In this document: piece by piece, positions 26,664-34,010 of the stretch
Layout of the letters: every line of letters starts with the position of its first letter
Position numbering within the stretch: position 1 is the stretch's first letter
Origin: a virus
Virus record (IMG/VR): IMGVR_UViG_3300009502_001526
Location: 1 to 64,000 of that record
Direction: 5' to 3' (one strand)
Length of the DNA: 64,000 nucleotides
Made by a program: the position numbers and the translations under genes
Notes under the pieces: generated by a model
The model's database searches: none
Told to the model about the DNA's origin: nothing
What the model saw: only the letters and a program-made list of their open reading frames with translations

Positions 26664-27095
26664 TTATTTCATACAATCATTTTTTACTATTTTTATCATT
26701 TCTAATAATAGAATTGATTCTTTAGTACGAAATTCTAATATTTGTTTATCTACATTTGCTAATTCATCAATCTTTGTTTTTCTCATATGTAAAGACAAAT
26801 TATTACTTCCAAGATCCAATGATGATAATTCTCTAATTTGATCTTCATATTCACTACAAGAGAATTTCACAATGTAAGGTCCTCCTGGTGAAAGATTTGA
26901 TACTGAGAAAATTCCTTTTTTATCAGAAATTGTTGTTTTTGATATATTCCAAGGAGAATAAGTTATTTTAACATTTACATTTTCAATTGGTGTATTTGTT
27001 TTTTCATCTAATACTCTTCCTAAAAGTAATGATGTAGTTTGAGCTTTTATTGAAAGAAATGATAGAATGAATATAAATAAAAATGTGTATTTCAT
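26664..27095 (-). CDS. Secreted CarboxypepD_reg-like domain protein
   Basis: The 143-residue protein has a signal peptide (MKYTFLFIFILSFLSIKA-Q) followed by one carboxypeptidase regulatory-like beta domain (LLGRVLDEKTNTPIENVNV, GGPYIVKFSCSEY), then a short helical tail. The domain resembles the N-terminal domain of the TonB receptor at 14276 (both contain GGPYxxxxS near the same place). It lacks plug and barrel, so it is either a truncated receptor or a stand-alone periplasmic adaptor. First gene of this leftward operon. Confidence 0.85.
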   Translation of the reverse strand: MKYTFLFIFILSFLSIKAQTTSLLLGRVLDEKTNTPIENVNVKITYSPWNISKTTISDKKGIFSVSNLSPGGPYIVKFSCSEYEDQIRELSSLDLGSNNLSLHMRKTKIDELANVDKQILEFRTKESILLLEMIKIVKNDCMK

Positions 27096-27218
27096 AGAAT
27101 ATTTTTTTATTATTATATAGTTATAATAGAAGTAAAAAGATCATAAATTTCTGTTAAGTTATGGTTACTTTAAAATTACAAAATTATTACAAAAATAAAA
27201 AAATATGACTTTATTTTA

Positions 27219-27230
27219 TTTATATATACT
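27219..27230 (+). promoter_or_regulatory. Candidate TATATATA-type element before tnpB
   Basis: TTTATATATACT lies about 28 nt before the TnpB ATG in the 162-nt divergent gap (27096-27257). The rest of this gap is AT-rich with no clear promoter for the leftward genes. Confidence 0.25.
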
Positions 27231-27257
27231 TATACAAAAACATCATATTTTTCATAA

Positions 27258-28445
27258 ATGAGAATAATTAAATACACATATAAATTCAGGTTAGAACCAA
27301 CAGAAATTCAACAAGTGTTATTAAATAAACACTTTGGCTCTGTTAGATGGACTTATAATTATTTTTTAAACCAACGTAAAGAGGAATATTTAAATAATAA
27401 AAAATCAGTAAATTATTATGATCAAGCAGGAGAATTAACACAAATAAAGAAAATTAATACTTGGTTGAAAGAAATAAACTCACAAACATTACAATACTCT
27501 TTGAAATGCTTAGATATGGCATACCAAGGATTTTTTAATAAAAGAACTAAATTTCCTAATTTCAAATCAAAAAGAAATAAAAATTCATTTACTATACCAC
27601 AGAATGTAAGATACAACGGAACTAAATTGTTTGTTCCAAAGTTCCTTGATGGTATAGAAATGATAATGGAAAGACAAATTAAAGGCAATATAAGGCATTG
27701 TGTTATATCAAAAACTCCTACTGGAAAATATTTTGTATCAATTTTAACAGAGCAAGAATATCAACCAAATAAAAAAACAAATCAATCAGTAGGAATAGAT
27801 TTAGGAATAAAAGACTTTTTAGTGTTATCTGATGGAACGAAAATCAAGAACCACAGATTTCTAAATAATTATGAAAAAAAATTATCCTTAAATCAGAAAT
27901 ATCTATCAAGGAAAACAAAAGGATCAAATAGATATGAAAAGCAAAGATTAAAAGTTGCTAGAATTCATGAAAAAATAACTAACTCACGAATGGATTTAAT
28001 TCATAAAACAATTAATAAACTAATTCATGATTTTGATATAATTTATTTGGAAGACTTAAATATTAAAGGAATGATGAAAAATCATAAACTATCAAAAGCA
28101 ATTTCAGATGTTAGTTGGGGTAGATTTATAGATGTTTTAGAATATAAAGCACTTTGGAATGATAAACAAGTCATTCATATAGATAGGCTTTTTCCTTCAT
28201 CTAAAACCTGTTCTAAATGTGGTTGGATTAACAACAATTTAACCTTAAATGATAGAACTTGGATTTGTCCTAAATGTGGTGGAAAACATGATAGAGATAT
28301 AAATGCATCAATAAATATTCTTAATGAAGGATATAGAAAAAATATATCAGATGGAACGTCTGATTACGAGCGTGGAGCAAAAATAAGACCAATTTCGATT
28401 GGCACAAGCAACGAAACGCTTAAAAAGAAGGAACTTGTTTCCTGA
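27258..28445 (+). CDS. tnpB: TnpB, RNA-guided nuclease of IS200/IS605-type elements
   Basis: The 395-residue protein has the N-terminal KYTYKFRLEPTEIQQ helix-turn-helix, RuvC-I as VGIDLGIKDFL, RuvC-II as IIYLEDLNIKGM (catalytic Glu present), a zinc ribbon (CSKCGW ... CPKCGG) and RuvC-III as DRDINASINIL, so all catalytic residues are intact. TnpB cuts DNA guided by an RNA from the element's right end and maintains the transposon. No TnpA partner is present, so mobility would need a transposase in trans. Confidence 0.96.
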   Translation: MRIIKYTYKFRLEPTEIQQVLLNKHFGSVRWTYNYFLNQRKEEYLNNKKSVNYYDQAGELTQIKKINTWLKEINSQTLQYSLKCLDMAYQGFFNKRTKFPNFKSKRNKNSFTIPQNVRYNGTKLFVPKFLDGIEMIMERQIKGNIRHCVISKTPTGKYFVSILTEQEYQPNKKTNQSVGIDLGIKDFLVLSDGTKIKNHRFLNNYEKKLSLNQKYLSRKTKGSNRYEKQRLKVARIHEKITNSRMDLIHKTINKLIHDFDIIYLEDLNIKGMMKNHKLSKAISDVSWGRFIDVLEYKALWNDKQVIHIDRLFPSSKTCSKCGWINNNLTLNDRTWICPKCGGKHDRDINASINILNEGYRKNISDGTSDYERGAKIRPISIGTSNETLKKKELVS

Positions 28446-28468
28446 AACTATTACAGAAATGTAATAGT
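28446..28468 (+). other. Hairpin at the 3' end of tnpB (candidate omegaRNA/right end)
   Basis: ACTATTACA-GAAA-TGTAATAGT is a perfect 9-bp stem with a GAAA tetraloop starting one base after the stop codon. In IS605-type elements the guide (omega) RNA spans the 3' end of tnpB and the right end, and the right end carries hairpins for TnpA. Which of the two this is cannot be told here. No T-run follows closely. Confidence 0.45.
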
Positions 28469-28485
28469 ATTTCATTATTATATAT

Positions 28486-28749
28486 TCATGAATTTACATT
28501 TGATAATTTTTCTAATTTAGCTTTTCTTTGGTCTTGAACGTTGTAGAAATAGTCATAAAAGTACACTTCAAATTCACCAATAAATCCTTCAATACATTCT
28601 AATGAACGATTTAATCTAAATCTGAATAAATCGTTACCATAATTGAGACTTATAAAATCATCTTTTTGAAATACAGAATGTATATTATCAATTTTATAAT
28701 ACTTTCCTTTTTCAAAAAAATGATAATTTTTTTTACAAAGTGCTTGCAT
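28486..28749 (-). CDS. Small C-tagged protein, CKKNY-type domain
   Basis: The 87-residue protein starts MQALCKKNYHFFEKGKYYKI, a motif also seen in 29785 and 48637 (CKK-x2-F/Y ... GKYYxI), so these are paralogues with a small SH3-like body. It ends FYNVQDQRKAKLEKLSNVNS, the shared C-terminal tag. It is last in its operon, next to the tnpB insertion, so the tag here does not overlap a following start. Confidence 0.78.
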   Translation of the reverse strand: MQALCKKNYHFFEKGKYYKIDNIHSVFQKDDFISLNYGNDLFRFRLNRSLECIEGFIGEFEVYFYDYFYNVQDQRKAKLEKLSNVNS

Positions 28750-28999
28750 TTATCTTATTTAATTTTTCTTTTCTTGAAAATGATTTAATACCAAATGTTT
28801 TATGTATTTGTTCAGATGTGTAAGTATAATAATCTACAGTTTCAAAATCACCTGATTCTAAAATACAATGATGCAAATGTTCCCAACCAGATTTGAAAAT
28901 ATATAGAGCAAATACATTTTCTTTGTCATAATATTTTTTTACTTCACCAGAAGATTTATATTCAACAAAATTATATTTAGCATATACTACTGTACTCAT
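28733..28999 (-). CDS. Small C-tagged protein (RKEKLNKI)
   Basis: The 88-residue protein is beta-rich with an aromatic middle (FKSGWEHLHHCI) and ends SFSRKEKLNKINASTL. The next gene's ATG lies inside the last codons of the tag. Function unknown. Confidence 0.75.
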   Translation of the reverse strand: MSTVVYAKYNFVEYKSSGEVKKYYDKENVFALYIFKSGWEHLHHCILESGDFETVDYYTYTSEQIHKTFGIKSFSRKEKLNKINASTL

Positions 29000-29331
29000 T
29001 TTATTTTTTTTAATTTCAATTTTCTCATATAAGAAATTGCATTTATTGGAGTTACATTTTTATAGAACCCTAGTTCTTTTCTTTTCATTACAAATTCATA
29101 ACTTTCTATAATTAGTATTTTACTTCCAAATATATCACCAGTTCTATAATTTTTCAATATTCTTGGAAAACACCATTTAAATTCAAACATTAAATTTTTA
29201 CCATAATTTTCCCAATAGTATCCTCTTTCAAATAAAAAAAGTTGCATATCATTCCATTCTTTTTCGTTATGACATACAATATCAAATTTTTCTGGTTTAA
29301 ATAATATTCTACTAAGAAAACTCATTTCCAA
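28996..29331 (-). CDS. Small C-tagged protein (RKLKLKKIK)
   Basis: The 111-residue protein has an N-terminal helix-like MEMSFLSRILFKPEKFD and an aromatic middle (YYWENYGKNLMFEFKW), then ends SYMRKLKLKKIK, a minimal copy of the C-terminal tag that stops right at the next start codon. Overlaps the CYTH gene by 10 nt. Function unknown. Confidence 0.75.
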   Translation of the reverse strand: MEMSFLSRILFKPEKFDIVCHNEKEWNDMQLFLFERGYYWENYGKNLMFEFKWCFPRILKNYRTGDIFGSKILIIESYEFVMKRKELGFYKNVTPINAISYMRKLKLKKIK

Positions 29332-29798
29332 GTATTGAATGGATTACTTATCAAATTGGAATTGTAGTATCTTGCATCATCACTAACTTCTTTTAGTACC
29401 CAATCTGGTGATGAAAATTCCTCATCTTCATTTTTTAGTTCAATTTCAGCAACTACAAGACCAATATTATTACCATCAAATATATCAACATACCAATTTT
29501 TTTTACAATATTCAATAACTAATCGTTCTTTAATTATTGTTTTATCACACATTTTAAGTAGATCCTTTGCATCCTGAAGTGGTATTTCATATTCATACTC
29601 ATCTCTAGAAATGTTTTCAGTTTTACCTTTAATTGTAATGAAACCAGTATCATCTTGTATTCTTATTCTGACTGTTATTCCATCTTCTTTACAAAGATAA
29701 CCTTGTTCTATATTAAAATCCTCAATTATATCAGTTGACTTAATATTAGATAAAAGTTTATATTTATCAACTAAAAACTTTCTTTCAATCTCTTTCAT
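29322..29798 (-). CDS. CYTH-domain protein (triphosphate tunnel metalloenzyme)
   Basis: The 158-residue protein opens with the CYTH signature MKEIERKFLVDKYKL (ExExK) and has further family features: EQGYLC, TVRIRIQDDTGFITIKGK (RxR and KxK), DEYEYEIPLQDAKDL, IIKERLVIEY, VAEIELKNEDEEF. CYTH enzymes bind triphosphates in a beta tunnel and act as RNA triphosphatases, thiamine triphosphatases or, rarely, cyclases. Together with cREC (35307) and RNA ligase (57374) an RNA-end processing role is plausible. Confidence 0.95.
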   Translation of the reverse strand: MKEIERKFLVDKYKLLSNIKSTDIIEDFNIEQGYLCKEDGITVRIRIQDDTGFITIKGKTENISRDEYEYEIPLQDAKDLLKMCDKTIIKERLVIEYCKKNWYVDIFDGNNIGLVVAEIELKNEDEEFSSPDWVLKEVSDDARYYNSNLISNPFNTWK

Positions 29799-30096
29799 TT
29801 TCTATTTTATTTAGTTTCAATTTTCTAATTTCCTTTTTAGTATAAAAATAATCTTCAAATCTTGGCACGAATAAATTATGGACTTCATTTGTTGAAACGA
29901 ATGACCAATTATTAATTTGATACATAATTATTTTATTTTCATCATCCCAGTAAGAAAAATCTGATATTTTGTAATTTTTATTTTTAAGAAATGATACTTT
30001 ATTTGGATCATCTTTTACCAATCTTGAATTGGATATATAAACATAATTTTTCTTACAAAGAACAGTTTCATCAATTTTAAATTCAATTTTTTTCAA
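29785..30096 (-). CDS. Small C-tagged protein, CKKNY-type domain
   Basis: The frame starts with TTG at 30094-30096, overlapping the previous gene's end. The 103 residues carry VLCKKNYVYIS and KNYKISDF, matching the paralogues at 28486 and 48637, and end YFYTKKEIRKLKLNKIENERD. The segment YFY-T-K-E-x-RKLKL is the fullest form of the C-terminal tag. Function unknown. Confidence 0.75.
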   Translation of the reverse strand: MKKIEFKIDETVLCKKNYVYISNSRLVKDDPNKVSFLKNKNYKISDFSYWDDENKIIMYQINNWSFVSTNEVHNLFVPRFEDYFYTKKEIRKLKLNKIENERD

Positions 30097-30583
30097 GTTC
30101 AGCTATTTTTTTAAGTTTTTGCTTTCTTAATTCTTTTATAGTTTCTTCACTCTCAAGCCATTCTATTTCTGTAGTTTTCTTAAGTGAAGAAAATTTAATT
30201 CTCATTGAATTTTTAACATGATCAAATTGTGAATTGTCAAATCCAGCTATCAATTCTACATTAGTTAATTCAATTTTTGACATACCATTAGTATATCTAT
30301 CTAATTCTTTTACATGAATAATGCAAGTATATGGCTCACCTTTTGAGCCTTTTTCTTTTTCTTCTGGACTCATAAGATTTAATGTACTTTCATAAAATCC
30401 TTTTCTATTAGATAGATTTTTTAATTCTACATAGTAATTTGATAATGTTGAGTAGTTTGATTGTGATTTTTCTAGTTCTAAGTCAATTTTAGAACACTTT
30501 TCTTTCATCTTTAAGTATAAAACAAGAAAGAGTATGCTTGTTAAAAAGAATACTCCCAAGGCTATTAAAATTAAAATTTGCAT
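30083..30583 (-). CDS. Membrane-anchored C-tagged protein
   Basis: The 166-residue protein has an N-terminal transmembrane helix (about residues 2-24, ILILIALGVFFLTSILFLVL), a coiled linker, then a domain with HVKELDRYTNGMSKIEL and EIEWLESEETIKELRKQKLKKIAEL at the end. The 39539 protein is a clear paralogue (same DRYTxGxSKI and EIEWLESE segments). Probably inserted in the inner membrane with the tag in the cytoplasm. Function unknown. Confidence 0.82.
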   Translation of the reverse strand: MQILILIALGVFFLTSILFLVLYLKMKEKCSKIDLELEKSQSNYSTLSNYYVELKNLSNRKGFYESTLNLMSPEEKEKGSKGEPYTCIIHVKELDRYTNGMSKIELTNVELIAGFDNSQFDHVKNSMRIKFSSLKKTTEIEWLESEETIKELRKQKLKKIAELEKN

Positions 30584-30658
30584 ATGATATTTTTTAATGA
30601 TTCAAATAATTATATTAAAAAATACTAATCAAGTTTATTTTTTTCATATCTTGCTGTT

Positions 30659-30802
30659 TTATAAATTGAGAATAAAAAAAATGACATAAATAGAACTCCA
30701 AAAAGAAATTTGTTTTTCAAATTCTCGTTTTTGTTCCAATAATAGTGTGCATTTTTCTTGCTTAATATTACATTCATTCTTGATACTTTCTACTGTTTTC
30801 AT
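30659..30802 (-). CDS. Small 47-residue protein with coiled N-terminus and C-terminal membrane helix
   Basis: A short frame from ATG at 30800-30802 to TAA at 30659 encodes MKTVESIKNECNIKQEKC, a charged helix, then a hydrophobic end (WSSIYVIFFILNL). The layout suggests a tail-anchored membrane protein. It fills most of the gap between 30583 and 30820, but support is limited to position and composition. Confidence 0.5.
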   Translation of the reverse strand: MKTVESIKNECNIKQEKCTLLLEQKREFEKQISFWSSIYVIFFILNL

Positions 30803-30819
30803 ATATTTATTTTATTTAA

Positions 30820-31578
30820 TTAAAAAGGCATTTCAACATTTGCATCAAATCCAACACTTTCTTTCATTCTAGCTTCAGCCATTTTCATAATCAATTGCAA
30901 ATCTTTCAGAGATGCACTGTTCATAAGTGCTAAAATACTATCAACAATAGTTTTTAATTTTTCCTGATAAGATTGAAACTTATGATCAAAAAGACCACGA
31001 ATGTAAGAATCTTGGTTTTCAATTTCGTTTTCATCTTCAATGATACTTTCGCTCATATCAATAGCACAATTACCTTTAAGCATAATTGAATTGAAACCAG
31101 TCTTAAAAACTAGGATTTTATTATTCTGACGACAAAGATTTCTGGCTGTTTTGATTGCTTCATAATCTTGTTTCATTTGTTCTGCAAAAGGCTCACCATC
31201 AAAGAATCTAACATCAACAATGACCCTATTTTCATCAACACAAACAATTAGGATTTTGCTTGTTTTGTCCCAAATATTTGATTCAAAAAAGTTTGGCTCA
31301 GAATTCAAATAAGAACTAATATTTGTGTCACCACCAGTTCTCATTTGTCCACTTTTTGTAAAATGTACTTTGATTTCTTTAACTTCAAAAAGACCTTTGA
31401 AGTCCATACCACGCTCATTTTTAGGTAATTCCCTATCAAGTAAGAGAGCGATAAGATTTTCTACAAACCCTGCGGCTTTAACATCAAGCTTCTTTGACTT
31501 AAAAATACGAAAAGCCACGTCAAGGTTAATACCTTTAAGTGGCTTAAGTTTTTCAATAACTTCTTGTGAAACTTTCAT
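30820..31578 (-). CDS. Possible MutH/Sau3AI-like PD-(D/E)xK nuclease
   Basis: The 252-residue protein has DFKGLFEVKEIKVHF near residue 59, which fits the D...ExK metal site of MutH/Sau3AI-type nucleases, followed by MRTGGDTNISSYL and KILIVCVDENRVIV strands. The C-terminal third is helical. MutH-like enzymes nick unmethylated GATC; phages also use related nucleases against host DNA. It is headed by a strong host-type promoter (31600-31630). The family call is tentative. Confidence 0.85.
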   Translation of the reverse strand: MKVSQEVIEKLKPLKGINLDVAFRIFKSKKLDVKAAGFVENLIALLLDRELPKNERGMDFKGLFEVKEIKVHFTKSGQMRTGGDTNISSYLNSEPNFFESNIWDKTSKILIVCVDENRVIVDVRFFDGEPFAEQMKQDYEAIKTARNLCRQNNKILVFKTGFNSIMLKGNCAIDMSESIIEDENEIENQDSYIRGLFDHKFQSYQEKLKTIVDSILALMNSASLKDLQLIMKMAEARMKESVGFDANVEMPF

Positions 31579-31599
31579 AATATCTCTATTTTAATAGTA

Positions 31600-31630
31600 C
31601 AAAGATAAGGAATATAATTGAATTACACAA
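31600..31630 (-). promoter_or_regulatory. Bacteroidota-type promoter (TTG-N20-TATCTTTG)
   Basis: On the minus strand TTG at 31628-31630, 20 nt spacer, TATCTTTG at 31600-31607, then a 21-nt leader to the ATG at 31578. The bases CCT before the -7 box are shared with the promoters at 223 and 32363. It probably drives 30820 and the C-tagged operon down to 28486. Confidence 0.8.
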
Positions 31631-31634
31631 ATAT

Positions 31635-31817
31635 TTACCACATTTTTGAGAATAATTCAAAACAATATGGTTGTTTTGGAAATGATATGTTATATAATAT
31701 ATATCTTAGAGAATATAAAATAATTTCAATTATTGTAAATGGACTAAAAAGTAATATAATAAATACAATTAAAGTTGCAATTTTTCTTATAATTACTTCT
31801 AAGTTTAGATTTTTCAT
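31635..31817 (-). CDS. Small membrane protein, 60 residues
   Basis: The frame starts at an ATG that overlaps the previous gene's TGA (ATGA) and encodes MKNLNLEVIIRKIATLIVFI with a transmembrane helix (about 9-38) and a basic N-terminus. A frame of similar length exists on the plus strand, but the overlap with the upstream gene and the promoter just beyond its stop favour this one. Function unknown; holin-like size but no further evidence. Confidence 0.55.
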   Translation of the reverse strand: MKNLNLEVIIRKIATLIVFIILLFSPFTIIEIILYSLRYILYNISFPKQPYCFELFSKMW

Positions 31818-32296
31818 TTGAATATTTTATTAGGGTCATAGATATTTTTCATTCCATCAATATAACCTTTGACAATTTCTTTTTTATCTTCATTGGTAGT
31901 TAAAATTCCAAGAATATAAGGAGTTAAAAAGTTTGTGGCAATTTTATCAGTTATATATGTTTTGTAATATTTTTCAGCTTCATCAAATTCTTTATTATCA
32001 ATAAATTCAAATACTTTGATTACATTTTTACGTAATCTATATTCATTAATCTGTTCTTTGTATAGATTAAGTTTATGAATATTGCCTTCTTTAAGACCAT
32101 CTGTTACTAGCCCAGTCACAGCCATAATCCCAGCACCAACAAGCAATATAATATGATCTGAAAAAGATGTAGAATCTGTGATGTTTAAAAATCCCCAGCC
32201 TAATGATAACAAACAAAAGTTAATTATACATAACCAACTTGCTAAAGACCAAAGTTTTGCAAGTAATTTTACACTTCTTTTTTCTGTTGCATTCAT
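31814..32296 (-). CDS. Membrane protein with two N-terminal helices
   Basis: The 160-residue protein has two hydrophobic segments (about 14-36 and 47-66) and a soluble, helical, charged C-terminal domain (KEQINEYRLRKNVIKVFEFI and onward). It follows its own host-type promoter (32363-32392) with a leader of about 65 nt. No family is recognised. Confidence 0.8.
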   Translation of the reverse strand: MNATEKRSVKLLAKLWSLASWLCIINFCLLSLGWGFLNITDSTSFSDHIILLVGAGIMAVTGLVTDGLKEGNIHKLNLYKEQINEYRLRKNVIKVFEFIDNKEFDEAEKYYKTYITDKIATNFLTPYILGILTTNEDKKEIVKGYIDGMKNIYDPNKIFK

Positions 32297-32362
32297 AATT
32301 TATAATTCAATTGGATCATTATTTAATACTCTATTTTCTAAGTGTTTATTTGTTTAACAGTA

Positions 32363-32392
32363 CAAAGATAAGGAAAACTTTTGATATACCAA
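32363..32392 (-). promoter_or_regulatory. Bacteroidota-type promoter (TTG-N19-TATCTTTG)
   Basis: On the minus strand TTG at 32390-32392 and TATCTTTG at 32363-32370 are 19 nt apart. It lies in the 97-nt gap between gmhA and the 31814 membrane protein gene and gives the latter an independent transcript. Confidence 0.75.
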
Positions 32393-32393
32393 A

Positions 32394-32978
32394 TTATTTG
32401 AACACTTTTTCTTCAACCAATTCACAAATAATATGACCAATCATAATGTGGCATTCTTGAATTCTTGGCGTGTCATTAGATGGAACATTTATTACATAAT
32501 CAGACAATTCTTTTAATTTACCTCCATTTTCTCCAGTAAAAGCAACTGTTCTCATACCTCTACCTTTTGCAGTTTCAAAGGCTTTAATGATATTTGTAGA
32601 ATTACCAGACGTAGATAGACCTATTAGTATATCATCTTCCATACCCATTGCTTGCACAAGACGAGAGTATATTACATCATAAGAGTAGTCATTGGCGACT
32701 GAAGTTACATAAGATGTATTTACATGTAATGCTTCTGCATATAGTGGTGGTCTATCAAAATAAAATCTACCAGACAGTTCAGCAGCAAGATGTTGAGCAT
32801 CTGCGGCACTACCGCCGTTACCACAAAAAAGAACTTTGCCATTATAAAAATAACAATTATTAATTAAACTCACTACATTTTCAATAGTTTTAATTAATCT
32901 ATCATCAGAATAGATTAATTGTTTAACATCGATTGAGTTTTGAATTACATTTTTAATCCTTTTTTGTATAGTCTCCAT
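32394..32978 (-). CDS. gmhA: Phosphoheptose isomerase (SIS domain)
   Basis: The 194-residue protein matches GmhA: FCGNGGSAADAQHLAAELSG near residue 51, HVNTSYVTSVANDYSYD, LIGLSTSGNSTNI and the C-terminal ECHIMIGHIICELVE with metal/active-site His. GmhA converts sedoheptulose 7-phosphate to D-glycero-D-manno-heptose 7-phosphate, the first step of ADP- or GDP-heptose synthesis. No other heptose gene is in the window, though the 10722 fusion has a GT9-like domain. Start overlaps the 52-residue gene at 32953. Confidence 0.95.
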   Translation of the reverse strand: METIQKRIKNVIQNSIDVKQLIYSDDRLIKTIENVVSLINNCYFYNGKVLFCGNGGSAADAQHLAAELSGRFYFDRPPLYAEALHVNTSYVTSVANDYSYDVIYSRLVQAMGMEDDILIGLSTSGNSTNIIKAFETAKGRGMRTVAFTGENGGKLKELSDYVINVPSNDTPRIQECHIMIGHIICELVEEKVFK

Positions 32979-33111
32979 AATCTATAAATACTTTTTCAGA
33001 AACTGGTTTAACTTGTTTTGATTGAATATCTTTCATATCTTCTTTCTTTTTTGGTATGTGCCAATCTACAATATAGTGATGATCTTTTTGTATTTTTTTT
33101 AATTCTTCCAT
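32953..33111 (-). CDS. Small 52-residue charged protein
   Basis: ATG at 33109-33111 to TAA at 32953 encodes MEELKKIQKDHHYIVDWHIP, then a lysine-rich linker and ...KVFIDYGDYTKKD. It overlaps the gmhA start by 26 nt and the end of 33099 by 13 nt, filling the gap. Function unknown. Confidence 0.6.
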   Translation of the reverse strand: MEELKKIQKDHHYIVDWHIPKKKEDMKDIQSKQVKPVSEKVFIDYGDYTKKD

Positions 33112-33602
33112 ATTTTATTCAATCTTTTTAATTTTTTTAATCTTTCTTCTCTTATATCATCTAAATCAAATTTGTTTATAACATCTTTCAAATTACATAC
33201 TCCAACACGAAAATTAGTACTAGATGCTGTCACATAAATTTTAGTTCCATATTCAAAATATGAGGTGTCCAAGTTATATATTTTTCCTTTTTCAAAATAT
33301 TTGTAATCAAATATAGCTTTAACTTTATCTAATTTTTCATTATTTCTGATTTTTTCAACCAGTCTTTTATATTTATTTTTATGCTTAAAGTAATTAATAA
33401 TAAGTGGTGAAGCAAATAAAGTATCAGTAATAATAATACATATTAAATTAACAACACTAAAATGATAAGTTGGCACAAAAAAATATTTGAATCCTTCAAC
33501 TAGTGTAATTCCTAAAGGCGCACCAAAAAACAAATAACCTTTTAAATAATTTAATTGTTCATTTGATGATAGTTTCTTATCAATGAATTTTAAAAGTCCC
33601 AT
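33099..33602 (-). CDS. Membrane protein with C-terminal RLKKLKRLNKI tag
   Basis: The 167-residue protein has hydrophobic segments at about 20-36 and 47-69 and a soluble C-terminal domain with YFEKGKIYNLDTSYF, like the GKYYKI motif of the CKKNY paralogues. It ends DIREERLKKLKRLNKIWKN, the shared C-terminal tag. One nucleotide separates it from the next upstream gene. Function unknown. Confidence 0.8.
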   Translation of the reverse strand: MGLLKFIDKKLSSNEQLNYLKGYLFFGAPLGITLVEGFKYFFVPTYHFSVVNLICIIITDTLFASPLIINYFKHKNKYKRLVEKIRNNEKLDKVKAIFDYKYFEKGKIYNLDTSYFEYGTKIYVTASSTNFRVGVCNLKDVINKFDLDDIREERLKKLKRLNKIWKN

Positions 33603-33603
33603 G

Positions 33604-33927
33604 TTATTTCGTTTTTCTTACATATTTTCTTTTAGGTTTTTCTACAACAGATTCTGTTTTTTTAGATACACCTTTTTTAGTTTTTGATGCTGTACTCTTT
33701 TTAGTAGTTGTTGCTTTTTCAGCTTTAGGTTTTCTTTCTGCAACTTTGTGGTAAGGTCTAGATTCTTTGATACCTAACTCTTTAAGACATTCAGCACAAT
33801 ATATAGTAGTATAATCTCTATCTGGTACTTGTGCAACAAATAAATCTTTTGCATCAAAAAATTCAATACATCCTGAACAAACATGTTTTGAAGATTTTGG
33901 TTTTGTCGCTTTTTTAGGATATGCCAT
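33604..33927 (-). CDS. Zinc-finger protein with long basic tail
   Basis: The 107-residue protein has CSGCIEFF (about 17-24) and YCAECLKELG (about 43-52), a likely four-Cys zinc site, then a lysine/threonine/alanine-rich tail (from about residue 65; KKSTASKTKKGVSKK and KPKRKYVRKTK). The tail resembles histone-like DNA-binding tails and suggests nucleic-acid binding. It is preceded by a TATATTTG box. Function unknown. Confidence 0.8.
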   Translation of the reverse strand: MAYPKKATKPKSSKHVCSGCIEFFDAKDLFVAQVPDRDYTTIYCAECLKELGIKESRPYHKVAERKPKAEKATTTKKSTASKTKKGVSKKTESVVEKPKRKYVRKTK

Positions 33928-33952
33928 ATTAATTATTTTTTTAATTAGACTA

Positions 33953-33960
33953 CAAATATA
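33953..33960 (-). promoter_or_regulatory. Candidate -7 box TATATTTG
   Basis: TATATTTG on the minus strand, followed by GTAGTCTAAT as in other promoters here (compare 41241-41250), 25 nt before the 33927 ATG. The -33 position has TTT instead of TTG. Confidence 0.5.
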
Positions 33961-33983
33961 ACTCCTTTTATTCAGAATAAAAA

Positions 33984-33997
33984 ATTAATATATAATT
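33984..33997 (+). promoter_or_regulatory. Candidate TATATA-type element before the glucosaminidase
   Basis: ATTAATATATAATT lies about 14 nt before the ATG at 34011. It is a weaker member of the TATATATA group; a lysis gene would be expected to be late. Confidence 0.2.
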
Positions 33998-34010
33998 AAA
34001 AAAATAAATT

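Noticed and set aside
31618-31821. Plus-strand open frame of 67 codons beginning MNYTNIYHIFENN
   Set aside because: It lies opposite the small membrane protein at 31635, starts inside the minus-strand promoter at 31600-31630, and has no overlap with a rightward transcript.
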